From Planctomycetes bacterium UBA2386 (lineage in GTDB: Bacteria > Planctomycetota > UBA1135 > UBA2386), in contig DDSQ01000009.1 of assembly GCA_002343845.1 (NCBI GenBank), forward strand, positions 35,842 to 87,045: DNA of 51,204 bases, in the 5' to 3' direction. Each line of letters opens with the position of its first letter. The first letter of the stretch is position 1. The notes beneath the pieces were generated by a model. It saw only the letters and a program-made list of their open reading frames with translations, had not been told where the DNA came from and did not search any database. Both the position numbers and the translations under genes were made by a program. This document shows, one piece after another, positions 16,248-24,124 of the stretch.

Positions 16248-17176
16248 GCGCGCGGCTCCGCGTCCGGCGAACGCGTGGCACGGAACACGTGCGCCGCGAG
16301 CGCGGCGACCAGCGTGGTGAGCAGCGCCCCGATCACGACGTGGCTCGAGATCACGACCGCAGCACCGAGGTTGTCGACGTTCTCGGGCCGCTTGCCGTCG
16401 GGGTTGCGGACCACGAGCGCCACGAAGCCGAGCGCGATCTGCGCGATCAGCAGCCACACGATCGAACGGGCAACACCCTTGATGCCCGGCGTGTCGCCGA
16501 GCCGTCCGATCGCGAACGCGCTGGCGATGGCGGCGACGAGGAACACGACGAACGCGTTGCCGACGTGCGTCCACAGGGCGTGCGGGCTGTTGGTGTGGCG
16601 CGCGAGCGCGCCGATCACGGTCTGCACGACGAGCACACCGAGTGCGAACAGCATCAGTCGGCGGCCGCTGCCCGGCGGGGCCGACGTCGCGGGCGGTGTG
16701 CGTTGGAAGCGTTCGCTGAGTTGGTAGGCGAGCCACGCAAACGTCGCCAGCGTGAGTTGCGCGAGGGTGCCGTGCGTGACCGAAGTGATCGTCGGCAGGT
16801 TCTTCAGCACGCCGGTGCCGCCGACGACCCCCTGGACCAGCAGCAGGCAGCCGCCACCCCACGCGGTCATGCGCGCGGTGCGATCGGCGAGGCGGCCGAA
16901 GTGCAGCCAGAGGGCGATCGCGAGCGCGACGAGGCCGGCCGAGGTCGCGAACAGGCGGTGGAAGTGTTCGAGGAAGCCGGCGAGGGTCGTGTAGCTCGAC
17001 TCCGGCATCAGCTGGCCGTCGGACAGCGGCCAGTCGGGGTAGGCCATGCCCGAGCCGGTGCTCGTGGTGAGCGCCCCCTTCAGGATCGTGATGATGGTCA
17101 GGGCCAGCAGCAGGATCGCGAGGCGCAGGGGGCCGCGGGTGCTCGCGGCAAGCGGAGGCGTGGCACTCGCGGCCAT
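16244..17176 (-). CDS. ctaA: Heme A synthase (COX15/CtaA family)
   Basis: This 310-residue protein has eight predicted membrane helices. The four heme-ligand histidines expected in the family are visible: FLEHFHRLFA (Glu plus His-Arg), SVTHGTLAQ, LWTHVGNA and ISSHVVIGA. The SGMAYPDWPLSDGQLMP loop after the first helix is typical of CtaA. It oxidises the C8 methyl of heme O to the formyl of heme A for cytochrome c oxidase. It is the first gene of the run ctaA-ctaB-DUF420-methyltransferase. The 3' end overlaps ctaB by 4 bases. The 175-base gap upstream holds a perfect palindrome that probably terminates the next transcript. Confidence 0.96.
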   Translation of the reverse strand: MAASATPPLAASTRGPLRLAILLLALTIITILKGALTTSTGSGMAYPDWPLSDGQLMPESSYTTLAGFLEHFHRLFATSAGLVALAIALWLHFGRLADRTARMTAWGGGCLLLVQGVVGGTGVLKNLPTITSVTHGTLAQLTLATFAWLAYQLSERFQRTPPATSAPPGSGRRLMLFALGVLVVQTVIGALARHTNSPHALWTHVGNAFVVFLVAAIASAFAIGRLGDTPGIKGVARSIVWLLIAQIALGFVALVVRNPDGKRPENVDNLGAAVVISSHVVIGALLTTLVAALAAHVFRATRSPDAEPRA

Positions 17177-17294
17177 GGGGGGCGAACAGAATGCCGCGGC
17201 CGGCGCGGTTTTTCAGGTCCGACGGGGCGTTTCGTGGGCCCCGGCAGTCCTCGGTGCCGGCGATCGGAGAGCGCGCGCCGTGCCCGGAAACGAA

Positions 17295-17318
17295 ACGACC
17301 CGGCCGCGGCCGGGTCGT
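17295..17318 (-). terminator. Perfect 24-base palindrome, likely terminator of the TPR gene
   Basis: ACGACCCGGCCG is followed directly by its reverse complement CGGCCGGGTCGT. It lies 34 bases beyond the stop of the minus-strand TPR gene. On that strand the stem is followed by TTCGTTTCC, a short T-rich tail, which fits an intrinsic terminator with a weak U tract. It also insulates ctaA, which starts 119 bases further on. A regulatory dyad is the alternative. Confidence 0.6.
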
Positions 17319-17351
17319 CGGTGACGGCGTTGGCGATCCGCCGCCTGGGGG

Positions 17352-18155
17352 TCAGCTCTTCGCGGCGGGCTTGCGGTCGCCCTCGAACGCTTCCCACATC
17401 GGCCGCTCGCTCTCGCGCAGCGTGCGCGAATCGACCGTGCGGTCGATCGCCTTCTCCGGCTGCGTGCGCGCCATCGCGATCAGCGACTGCAGTTCGGCGT
17501 CCCGCCCGCCGGTCTGGGCGGCGGTCTCGAGGTAGCCGAGCGCGGCCTCCGGTTCGCCCATGCGCAGCATGCAGATGCCGAGGTTCTTGTGCGCGGCGCG
17601 CTGCGCGTGCGGCGGCACGTCGCCGCCGGGCGCGAGCGACAGCTCGGCCATCGCCCGCTGCCAGAGCCGTTGCTCCATCAGCTTCTCGCCGCGGTAGAGG
17701 TGCGCGAGCACGGCCGTGTCGAGCTGCCCGTCGACGGCACGGAAGTCGGTGACTTCGATCCACGGCGTGTTCTGGAACGTGTTGCGGATCACGCCGGTGA
17801 TCTCGATCCGCTGGTAGGTCTGCAGCTCGTAGAGCTGCTGGAGCTTCGGGTGCGACTTGCCCAGGAACAGCATCCCGAACACGTCCTCGTAGGCCTTCTC
17901 CTGCCAGATCGGTTGCTCGTCCGCCCACGCGTAGAAGTTCGCGAAGTCGGTCGGCGTGAACTTGGTGAAGAACGGGTTGCTGATGCGGCCCAGCGACGCG
18001 AACTGCACCGTGAACTGCACCTTCACGTTCTTGAAGGCCTCGGGTTCTTCGCGCACGTGCGACAGCGTGGTGGCGACGGCAGTACCGAATTCGCGATCCT
18101 GCGCAGGAAGGGCCGCGACGCCGAGCAGGAACGGGACGATCAACGCAGTTCTCAT
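17352..18155 (-). CDS. Secreted protein with TPR-like C-terminus
   Basis: The ATG at 18155 gives 267 residues and places a signal peptide at the N-terminus (MRTALIVPFLLGVAALPAQ, cut expected before Gln-Asp). Longer open sequence upstream covers a separate small gene, so it is not used. Residues about 20-150 form a domain of unknown type with KNVKVQFTVQFASLGRI and IEITGVIRNTFQNTPWIEV, reminiscent of an OB-like strand set. Residues about 165-230 contain a TPR-type repeat (AQRAAHKNLGICMLRMGEPEAALGYLETA). It is likely periplasmic and a protein-interaction module. I do not recognise a named family. Confidence 0.8.
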   Translation of the reverse strand: MRTALIVPFLLGVAALPAQDREFGTAVATTLSHVREEPEAFKNVKVQFTVQFASLGRISNPFFTKFTPTDFANFYAWADEQPIWQEKAYEDVFGMLFLGKSHPKLQQLYELQTYQRIEITGVIRNTFQNTPWIEVTDFRAVDGQLDTAVLAHLYRGEKLMEQRLWQRAMAELSLAPGGDVPPHAQRAAHKNLGICMLRMGEPEAALGYLETAAQTGGRDAELQSLIAMARTQPEKAIDRTVDSRTLRESERPMWEAFEGDRKPAAKS

Positions 18156-18190
18156 GGCGGTTCCGATAGGTGAAGACGGATGAGTGAAGG

Positions 18191-18367
18191 TCACTCGGTG
18201 AGTCGCTCCATCAACTTGCGCAGGGCCTGGTCCATCAGGTCGTCCGGAACGTCGTCTCCCGATTGCACCAGCTCGCGCAGTCGACGCATGCGTTCGGCCT
18301 TCGACAGGCCACGTTCCATGAGTTCTTCGACGATGCGCTCGACGGCGGCGGTTGACGGTTTCGGCAC
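18191..18367 (-). CDS. Small helical protein, 58 residues, unknown function
   Basis: A short open frame starts at GTG 18367 (or ATG 18319, 42 residues) and ends 35 bases before the TPR gene on the same strand. The codons end mostly in G or C like neighbouring genes. The product is charged and helical: AVERIVEELMERGLSKAERMRRLRELV, then a short break QSGDDVPDD, then LMDQALRKLMERLTE. The break between two helices with a Gly-Asp pair faintly recalls the C-terminal part of the anti-sigma factor FlgM, but the similarity is too weak for a call. No clear Shine-Dalgarno sequence precedes the GTG. It may be cotranscribed with the TPR protein. Confidence 0.5.
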   Translation of the reverse strand: MPKPSTAAVERIVEELMERGLSKAERMRRLRELVQSGDDVPDDLMDQALRKLMERLTE

Positions 18368-18389
18368 GATGCTGGACCCGGGTGCGTGA

Positions 18390-18411
18390 GTGCGCGCGGT
18401 TTCCCGCGCAC
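18390..18411 (-). terminator. GC-rich hairpin between rsmD and the small helical gene
   Basis: GTGCGCGCGG, a TTT loop and CCCGCGCAC can pair over nine bases with one bulged C. It lies about 115 bases after the rsmD stop and 23 bases before the small helical gene on the minus strand. There is no T run after it, so it may be a weak terminator, an attenuator or simply a stem in the 5' leader of the small gene. Confidence 0.35.
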
Positions 18412-18525
18412 CTGTCGGCTATCGGCCCGCCCCCCGCCGTCCCTTGATGCCTCGCGACGGCACGATCGCGGCCGGAACGAACGGCCCGCGCCATCGTCGC
18501 TTCGGCGCCGCCCGCGGCCTCGACG

Positions 18526-19194
18526 TCAGGCGTCGTCTTGCCGTTCGCGCTGCCGCTCCTGCCGCCGACGCACTCGCTCCGGGGCCTCGCCGGCGCGCCA
18601 CATCATCGCGATCGCGGTGCTGCCCCACTCGCGCAGATCGACGTCGAGATCGCCGTCGAAGTCGTCCTCGTCGAGCACGCCGGCGGCGAAGTGGAACACC
18701 ACCACGCCGCCCGCGGCGGTGCGCGCGAGCAGCCGCTGCGCGCGGGCGATCGACTTGACCGGATCCTCGGCGACCATCGCGTACGGCGGGTCGAGGAACA
18801 CCACGTTCGGCGCAACTTCGGCGCCAGCGCCGACGTCGCCATCGCCGCCGAATGTGGCCGGCGTCATCGGCGGCGGATCCCACGCATCGGCGCGCACCAC
18901 GACCGACCGTTCGACGGCGTCGGGCCCGAGCATCTGCAGGTTGCCGCGCAGCACGTCGAGCGCCTTGCCGTTCTTCTCGCAGAACAGCACGCGAGCAGCG
19001 CCACGCGACAGTGCTTCGATGCCCGAGGCCCCGGTGCCGGCGAACAGGTCCCACACCACGGCCCCCGGGATCTCCTCCTGCAGGATGTTGAAGAGTGACT
19101 CGCGCACCTGCCCCAGCAGCGGCCGCGTCCCGAGGCCGCGCACCGAGCGCAACACCCGCCCGCCGAAGCTGCCGCCGATGATCTTGAGGCTCAT
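18526..19194 (-). CDS. rsmD: 16S rRNA (guanine(966)-N(2))-methyltransferase RsmD
   Basis: The ATG at 19194 gives 222 residues; the extra open codons upstream run towards the divergent gene. RsmD markers are KIIGGSFGGRVLRS and RPLLGQVRESLFNIL at the N-terminus (residues 4-45), the SAM-binding loop WDLFAGTGASGIEALSRGA, and the catalytic VVFLDPPYAM (DPPY). It methylates N2 of G966 in 16S rRNA during 30S assembly. A Gly/Asp-rich insert of about 20 residues lies just before the DPPY strand. The C-terminal tail is highly charged (RVRRRQERQRERQDD). It is divergent from the FHA gene, with starts 81 bases apart. Confidence 0.95.
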   Translation of the reverse strand: MSLKIIGGSFGGRVLRSVRGLGTRPLLGQVRESLFNILQEEIPGAVVWDLFAGTGASGIEALSRGAARVLFCEKNGKALDVLRGNLQMLGPDAVERSVVVRADAWDPPPMTPATFGGDGDVGAGAEVAPNVVFLDPPYAMVAEDPVKSIARAQRLLARTAAGGVVVFHFAAGVLDEDDFDGDLDVDLREWGSTAIAMMWRAGEAPERVRRRQERQRERQDDA

Positions 19195-19274
19195 GCGGCC
19201 GGCGATGCTCGCCGCGCCGACCTCCGGGCGCAACCTCGGTCCGGACCGGGATAGAGGCGATACTCGCTGCACCC

Positions 19275-21053
19275 GTGGACGCCTCTCCCCTGCTCGCGCT
19301 GCGACTCGCCGGCCAGGACCACGCCCTGGAAGCGGGCCGTGACTACCTGCTCGGCAGCGGGCTGTCGTGCGACCTGCGGTTGCCGGGGACGGCGAGCGCG
19401 CAGCACGCGCGCCTCGAAGTGCGAGCCAGCGGCGTCGAACTCGTCGACCTCGGCAGCACGCACGGCACGTTCCGCAACGGCGAACGCATCACCCGCGCGC
19501 GGCTCGAGGCCGATGACGTGCTGCGCTTCGGCGAAGTGAGCGAGGCGACGGTCGTGCGCGACGACGGCAGCGCGGCGATCGTGCCGATCCCGGCGCTGCG
19601 CACCGCGGCGCAGGGTCGGCGCGTCGTCGCCGCGCTCGACGCCGCCGCTTCGCTGCGCGAGGCTCGGGAGCAGTCGTTCGCACGGCTCGTCGCCGGCGAG
19701 TTGCGTCGCGCGCCGTGGCTCGCCGCGTCGCTGCTCGTCCACTTCGTGCTGCTGCTCGTGCTCTGGCTGCTCCTGCCCGCGAACAAGACCCGGGGCATGC
19801 CGCACGCCGAGGTCGCGATCGACTGGCGCGAACGCGCGGACGCCGACGACACCGCCGCGCCGACGGCGGACGTCGCGGTGGAAACGACGCCGGCCACGTT
19901 CGAGCCCGCCGCCGCCGCCGAAGAACGGTCGGCACCCGACGCCCCGGTCGTCCCCGCCGACGGCACGCCGGTGCGCGACGTCGCGTTGCCGGTGCACGGC
20001 GCCCGCGAGCGCCTGGTCGCCCGCAACGGCGGCGGCAACGACGAGGTCGCTGCCGGGGACCTCGGCGGCGTCGGCTCGAGCGGGTTCCGGCGCGCGGTCG
20101 GCGAACTGCGCCAGAGCGGCCTCGAGATCGTGTTCGTGTTCGACAGCACCGGCTCGATGACGCAGACGATCCACGACACCAAGACCACGATCACGCAGAT
20201 GCTCTCGGTGCTGCGTGCGCTGGTGCCGGATGCGCGCGTCGGGCTCGTCACCTACCGCGACCGCGGCCCGAACGAACGGTACCTCGTGCAGTCGGTGCCG
20301 CTCGGCGCCGACTTCTGGCGCGCTGCGAACTTCGTGCAGTTCGTGACCGCGGAAGGCGGCGGCGACCTGCCCGAGGACGTGCGCGCGGGATTGCGCGAGG
20401 CATTCGGCCAGTCGTGGCGGTACGGCGCGCGGCGCGTCGTCGTGCTCGCTGGCGATGCACCGCCGCACCCCGCCGACCACGATCGGATGCTGACCGAGGT
20501 GCGCGCGTTCGCGCGCAACGGCAGTTCGTTCGTGCACACGCTGCTGACTTCGCGCGAGTCGTACGGCGATGTCGGCGGCGCGGCGTTCGACGCGTTCCAG
20601 GAGATCGCCGCGGCCGGCAAGGGGACCTGCCAGCGGCTGGCGGCGCGCGACCGCGTGCTCCAGCGCGTGCTGACGCTCGCGTTCGGGCGCGAGTTCGACC
20701 GGGACATCGCCGACGTGATCCGCGCCGTCGAGGCCGATGCGCAGCGCGTCGACGTGAGGGCGCTCGATCTCGCCCGGCGTGGCGGCCCCGAACTCGAGCG
20801 AGCGCTGCGCCAGAACCCGGTGCCGCAATCGCTGTGGAACGCGCTCGTGCGGCGCCCTCGACGCGCCACGGCCGAGCAGCTCACGGGCCTCCTGGCCGCC
20901 GCGTCGACGCCGCCGCAGAGCCGGCACGCGATCGCCGCTGCCCTGCAGGCGATGCTCGGCCTCCCGCTGCCACCGATCGATCCGGTCGCGGGCGAAGTCA
21001 GCCCGGTCGAACTCGCGCAACTTCGTACGCGCGTCGCCCGCCTGCCCGAGTGA
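19275..21053 (+). CDS. FHA domain - transmembrane - von Willebrand A domain protein
   Basis: A GTG start gives 592 residues. Residues about 8-95 are a forkhead-associated domain (LLGSGLSCDLRLPG, SAQHARLEV, LVDLGSTHGTFRNGERI), which binds phosphothreonine peptides. One membrane helix lies at about 147-167, then a low-complexity Ala/Asp-rich linker. A von Willebrand A domain follows from about 284 with a MIDAS-like DSTGS (Asp290) and GLVTYRDRGPNERY. A helical C-terminal region without known motifs ends the protein. With the FHA inside and the vWA domain outside, or the reverse, it could link phosphorylation to an exported metal-binding adhesion domain. There is no kinase gene nearby. It is divergent from rsmD; moaA follows after 44 bases. 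Confidence 0.88.
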   Translation: MDASPLLALRLAGQDHALEAGRDYLLGSGLSCDLRLPGTASAQHARLEVRASGVELVDLGSTHGTFRNGERITRARLEADDVLRFGEVSEATVVRDDGSAAIVPIPALRTAAQGRRVVAALDAAASLREAREQSFARLVAGELRRAPWLAASLLVHFVLLLVLWLLLPANKTRGMPHAEVAIDWRERADADDTAAPTADVAVETTPATFEPAAAAEERSAPDAPVVPADGTPVRDVALPVHGARERLVARNGGGNDEVAAGDLGGVGSSGFRRAVGELRQSGLEIVFVFDSTGSMTQTIHDTKTTITQMLSVLRALVPDARVGLVTYRDRGPNERYLVQSVPLGADFWRAANFVQFVTAEGGGDLPEDVRAGLREAFGQSWRYGARRVVVLAGDAPPHPADHDRMLTEVRAFARNGSSFVHTLLTSRESYGDVGGAAFDAFQEIAAAGKGTCQRLAARDRVLQRVLTLAFGREFDRDIADVIRAVEADAQRVDVRALDLARRGGPELERALRQNPVPQSLWNALVRRPRRATAEQLTGLLAAASTPPQSRHAIAAALQAMLGLPLPPIDPVAGEVSPVELAQLRTRVARLPE

Positions 21054-21097
21054 ATCATGTCGTGATCGGGGCCGGTCGTTATGTTGCGCGGCCCGGA

Positions 21098-22123
21098 ATG
21101 AGCGCCGTCTCCGATCGCCTCGGCCGCCCACTGCGCAACCTGCGGTTGTCGGTCACCGACCGCTGCAACCTGCGGTGCCAGTACTGCATGCCCGAGGCGG
21201 ACTACGTCTGGCTGCCGAAGGCCGACGTGCTGACGTTCGAGGAGATCGCGCGCCTCGTCGCGGTGTTCGCGTCGCTCGGCGTCGACAAGGTGCGTCTGAC
21301 CGGCGGTGAGCCGCTGCTGCGCTCCGATCTGCCCGTGCTCGTGCGCAGGCTCGCGAACCTGCCAGTGCTGCGCGACCTCGCGATGACCACCAACGGTGTG
21401 TTGCTGCGCGAACATGCCGCGACACTCCGCGCCGCCGGGCTGCATCGCGTCACCGTCAGCCTCGACACGCTCGATGCCGCGACGTTCCGGATGCTGGCTC
21501 GTCGCGACGACCTCGCGCGCGTGCTCGACGGCATCGCGGCGGCGCGCAGCGCCGGCTTCACCGAACTCAAGCTCGACTGCGTGGTGATCGCAGGCGTCAA
21601 CGACCGCGAACTGCCCGCGATGCTCGACCACGCGCGTGGCCTCGGCGCCGAGCTGCGGTTCATCGAGTACATGGACGTCGGCGGCGCGACGAACTGGCGG
21701 CCCGAGGCCGTGGTCGGCCGCGCCCGCATGCTCGAGATCCTGACGGCGAGCCACGGCGCCATCACGCCAGTGCCGAGGAACGACAGCGCGCCGGCCGAGC
21801 GCTTCCGCCTCGCCGACGGGACCACGTTCGGGATCATCGCCTCGATGACGCAGCCGTTCTGCGCGACGTGCGACCGCGCGCGGCTGACCGCCGACGGCAT
21901 GTGGTTCACGTGCCTCTATGCTCGGAGCGGCACCGACCTGCGCGCGCTGCTGCGCAGCGGGGCCGGCGACGACGAGCTGCGCACGCGGATCGCGGCGATC
22001 TGGCGGGCACGCGCCGACCGCGGCGCCGAAGAACGCGCAGCCCTCGTCGCCCGCACGCCGCTGGCCGAAGCGGGACATCTGCGCACCGACCCGCACCTCG
22101 AGATGCACACGCGCGGCGGCTAG
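21098..22123 (+). CDS. moaA: GTP 3',8-cyclase MoaA (molybdenum cofactor biosynthesis)
   Basis: This 341-residue radical-SAM enzyme is complete. The N-terminal cluster is CNLRCQYC (Cys23, Cys27, Cys30), preceded by LRLSVTDR. The C-terminal cluster is CATC plus a third Cys (Cys255, Cys258, Cys272) in the usual CxxC-x13-C spacing, and the protein ends in the required Gly-Gly. Other MoaA features are VRLTGGEPLLR, VSLDTLD and LRFIEYMDVGG. It converts GTP to 3',8-cyclo-GTP, the first step to molybdopterin. The start ATG is the first in frame after the FHA gene. No other moa/moe gene is in the window, so the pathway is scattered in this genome. Confidence 0.97.
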   Translation: MSAVSDRLGRPLRNLRLSVTDRCNLRCQYCMPEADYVWLPKADVLTFEEIARLVAVFASLGVDKVRLTGGEPLLRSDLPVLVRRLANLPVLRDLAMTTNGVLLREHAATLRAAGLHRVTVSLDTLDAATFRMLARRDDLARVLDGIAAARSAGFTELKLDCVVIAGVNDRELPAMLDHARGLGAELRFIEYMDVGGATNWRPEAVVGRARMLEILTASHGAITPVPRNDSAPAERFRLADGTTFGIIASMTQPFCATCDRARLTADGMWFTCLYARSGTDLRALLRSGAGDDELRTRIAAIWRARADRGAEERAALVARTPLAEAGHLRTDPHLEMHTRGG

Positions 22124-22127
22124 CCGT

Positions 22128-23108
22128 TCAGTCGTCCGCCCGACGCAGCCGGTCCGCGAGCAGGTGGCAGCAGACCACGACCGACGTGATCGCCAGGGAC
22201 GGGAACACCCACGAGTGCCAGGCGCCGAGCACCGCGCGGTCCGCGCCCTGGCGCAGCATCGTCCCCCACGAACTGGCGACGCCGCCGCCCCCCAAGCCGA
22301 GGAACGTCAGCGTCGACTCGGCGACGACGGCACTCGCGGCGCAGAATGCCGCGGTCACGCCGATCGGCCCGGCGACCTGCGGCAGCAAGTGGCGCGTCAA
22401 GATGCGCCATCCGGACACGCCGAGCCCGCGCGCCGTGTGCACCCATTCGCGCTCGCGCAGGCCGAGCAGTTCGCCGCGCACGACGCGCGCGAAGGCGACC
22501 ACGAACAGCGCCGCCATGACGACGATGAGTGCCTCGCGTGAGTCGCCGAAGAACGAGGCGGCGAACAGCAAGAACAGCAGCGTCGGGAAGCACGCGAACA
22601 GATCGACCACGCGCGACACCACGAAGTCGGCCACGCCGCCGCGGTAGCCCGCCCACGCGCCCAGGGCCACGCCGACGAAGCCGCCGAGCAGCACCGCCGG
22701 CAGCACCAGCCACACCAACGCCGACGCGCCATGCAGGAGCCGCGACAACACGTCGCGTCCGGTGTCGTCGCAGCCGCACCAATGCTCGAACGACGGCCCC
22801 GAGTCGGCGCGCGCGACGTCGGTCGCCAAAGGTCCGTGCGCCAGCGGCGGCGGCAGCGCGAAATCGCGACTGCCCGGCGGCAGGGAGGCGTGCCACTGCC
22901 GCCACGTACGATCGCCGGGCCCGGGCGGCGGCGAACCGACCAGATCGGCGAACGCCGGGAACGACCAGACGCCGCCGACGCGCGCCACCAGCGGCACGTC
23001 GTTCGCCAGCAGCGGCGCAAACACGCCGGCAAGCGCGATGGCCAGCAGCAGCAGCCAGGCGCCACTGCGCCATTTGCGCCGGCGCGGTTCGACGTTCGCA
23101 GTCTTCAT
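22128..23108 (-). CDS. ABC transporter permease, DppC/YejE-like
   Basis: This 326-residue inner-membrane permease has an N-terminal helix, then a long periplasmic segment (about residues 38-110, LPPPLAHGPLATDVA) and the CGCDDTGRDVLSRLLHGA entry to the core. The EAA-type loop reads ARGLGVSGWRILTRHLLPQ, followed by ESTLTFLGLG. The long loop before the core resembles YejE rather than plain OppC. It pairs with the permease encoded just upstream (overlap 4 bases, ATGA). Together they would pass peptides, probably murein-derived ones given the adjacent amidase. No ATPase or binding protein is encoded here. Confidence 0.9.
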   Translation of the reverse strand: MKTANVEPRRRKWRSGAWLLLLAIALAGVFAPLLANDVPLVARVGGVWSFPAFADLVGSPPPGPGDRTWRQWHASLPPGSRDFALPPPLAHGPLATDVARADSGPSFEHWCGCDDTGRDVLSRLLHGASALVWLVLPAVLLGGFVGVALGAWAGYRGGVADFVVSRVVDLFACFPTLLFLLFAASFFGDSREALIVVMAALFVVAFARVVRGELLGLREREWVHTARGLGVSGWRILTRHLLPQVAGPIGVTAAFCAASAVVAESTLTFLGLGGGGVASSWGTMLRQGADRAVLGAWHSWVFPSLAITSVVVCCHLLADRLRRADD

Positions 23109-24121
23109 CGCCAGCGCACCCGTGGATCGACGAGCCGGTGCAGCGCGTCACTGAGCACGAACCCCGCGAGCGTGACGAGCGAGCCGAGCACGACCAGCGC
23201 CATCAGCAGCGGCTGGTCGAGTTGCATCGTCGCGGTGAACGCGAGGTGCCCGAGGCCGTCGAGCGCGAACAGGTTCTCGACCACGATCGAGCCGCCGACC
23301 ACCATCGGCAGCAGGCTGCCGACGAGCGTCGCGACCGGCGTCAGCCCGTGGCGTCGCAAGCGGGCGCGCACGACGGCGGCGGGCTGACCGAGCGCGTGCA
23401 GGGCGGCGACGAACGGCGCTCGTGCGGCGCGTGCCACCGCATCCCGGACGAAGCGCGCCACCAGCACCGTCGGCGCCAGCGCCGTCACCGCCACGGGCAG
23501 CAGCAGGTGCCGCGCGTGGTCGACGAGCTGCGCTGCCAACGACCACTGCTCCGACCCCGGCGTGCGCAGGCCCGACGCCGGCAACCACTGCAGCCACGCC
23601 GAGCTGAACGCGAGCAGCAGCAGCGTCGCGAGCAGGAACTCGGGCAGGCCGGCGCCGACCAGCATGCCGACCGACGCCGTGCGTTCGGCGCGCGAGCCGA
23701 CGCGTTGTCCGAGCCAGACGCCGACCGGGATCCCGATCGCGAACGCGACGAGCAGAGCGAGGCCGCCGAGCCATGCGGTCACCGGCCAGGCGCCGGCGAT
23801 GCGCGCACGCAGCGCCGCGTCGTCTTCGTGCGGGCCGGCGAAGCGGAACCGCGCCGCGTTGCCGAGCCACGCGGCGTAGCGCTCGGCCAGCGGCGCGGGT
23901 TCGTTCGTCACCGGATCGACCATGCCGTAGCGGATCCGCAGCTGCCGGATCGCCGCCGCGCGCGCCGCCGGATCGACGAACGAACGCTCGGTCGCCGGAT
24001 CGCCGATGCGCAACTCTGCGCGATCGACCGGGGCCTGGTCGATGACGACGAAGGTCACGAACGTGATGCCGAGCAGCATCGCGACGAGCCACAGCAGGCG
24101 CGCGAGCAGCCAGCGCAGCAT
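23105..24121 (-). CDS. ABC transporter permease, DppB/YejB-like
   Basis: This 338-residue protein starts LLARLLWLVAMLLGITFVTFVVIDQAP, typical of OppB/DppB/YejB permeases. It has the RIRYGMVDP helix before the periplasmic loop, six core helices and the EAA loop ALGQPAAVVRARLRRHGL, then GGSIVVENLFALDGLGHL. The QAPVDRAEL loop replaces the PGDP motif of DppB, closer to YejB-type. It lies 3 bases after the amidase gene and overlaps the second permease by 4 bases. The expected complex is a peptide importer missing its ATPase and solute-binding subunits in this window; these must be encoded elsewhere. Confidence 0.9.
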   Translation of the reverse strand: MLRWLLARLLWLVAMLLGITFVTFVVIDQAPVDRAELRIGDPATERSFVDPAARAAAIRQLRIRYGMVDPVTNEPAPLAERYAAWLGNAARFRFAGPHEDDAALRARIAGAWPVTAWLGGLALLVAFAIGIPVGVWLGQRVGSRAERTASVGMLVGAGLPEFLLATLLLLAFSSAWLQWLPASGLRTPGSEQWSLAAQLVDHARHLLLPVAVTALAPTVLVARFVRDAVARAARAPFVAALHALGQPAAVVRARLRRHGLTPVATLVGSLLPMVVGGSIVVENLFALDGLGHLAFTATMQLDQPLLMALVVLGSLVTLAGFVLSDALHRLVDPRVRWR

Positions 24122-24124
24122 GGC

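Noticed and set aside
18191..18367. Calling the small helical protein FlgM
   Set aside because: Only a short helix-Gly-Asp-helix resemblance, without the conserved FlgM residues and without flagellar neighbours.
19191..21131. A 646-codon minus-strand open frame
   Set aside because: It is antisense to the FHA/vWA gene and has no recognisable domain.
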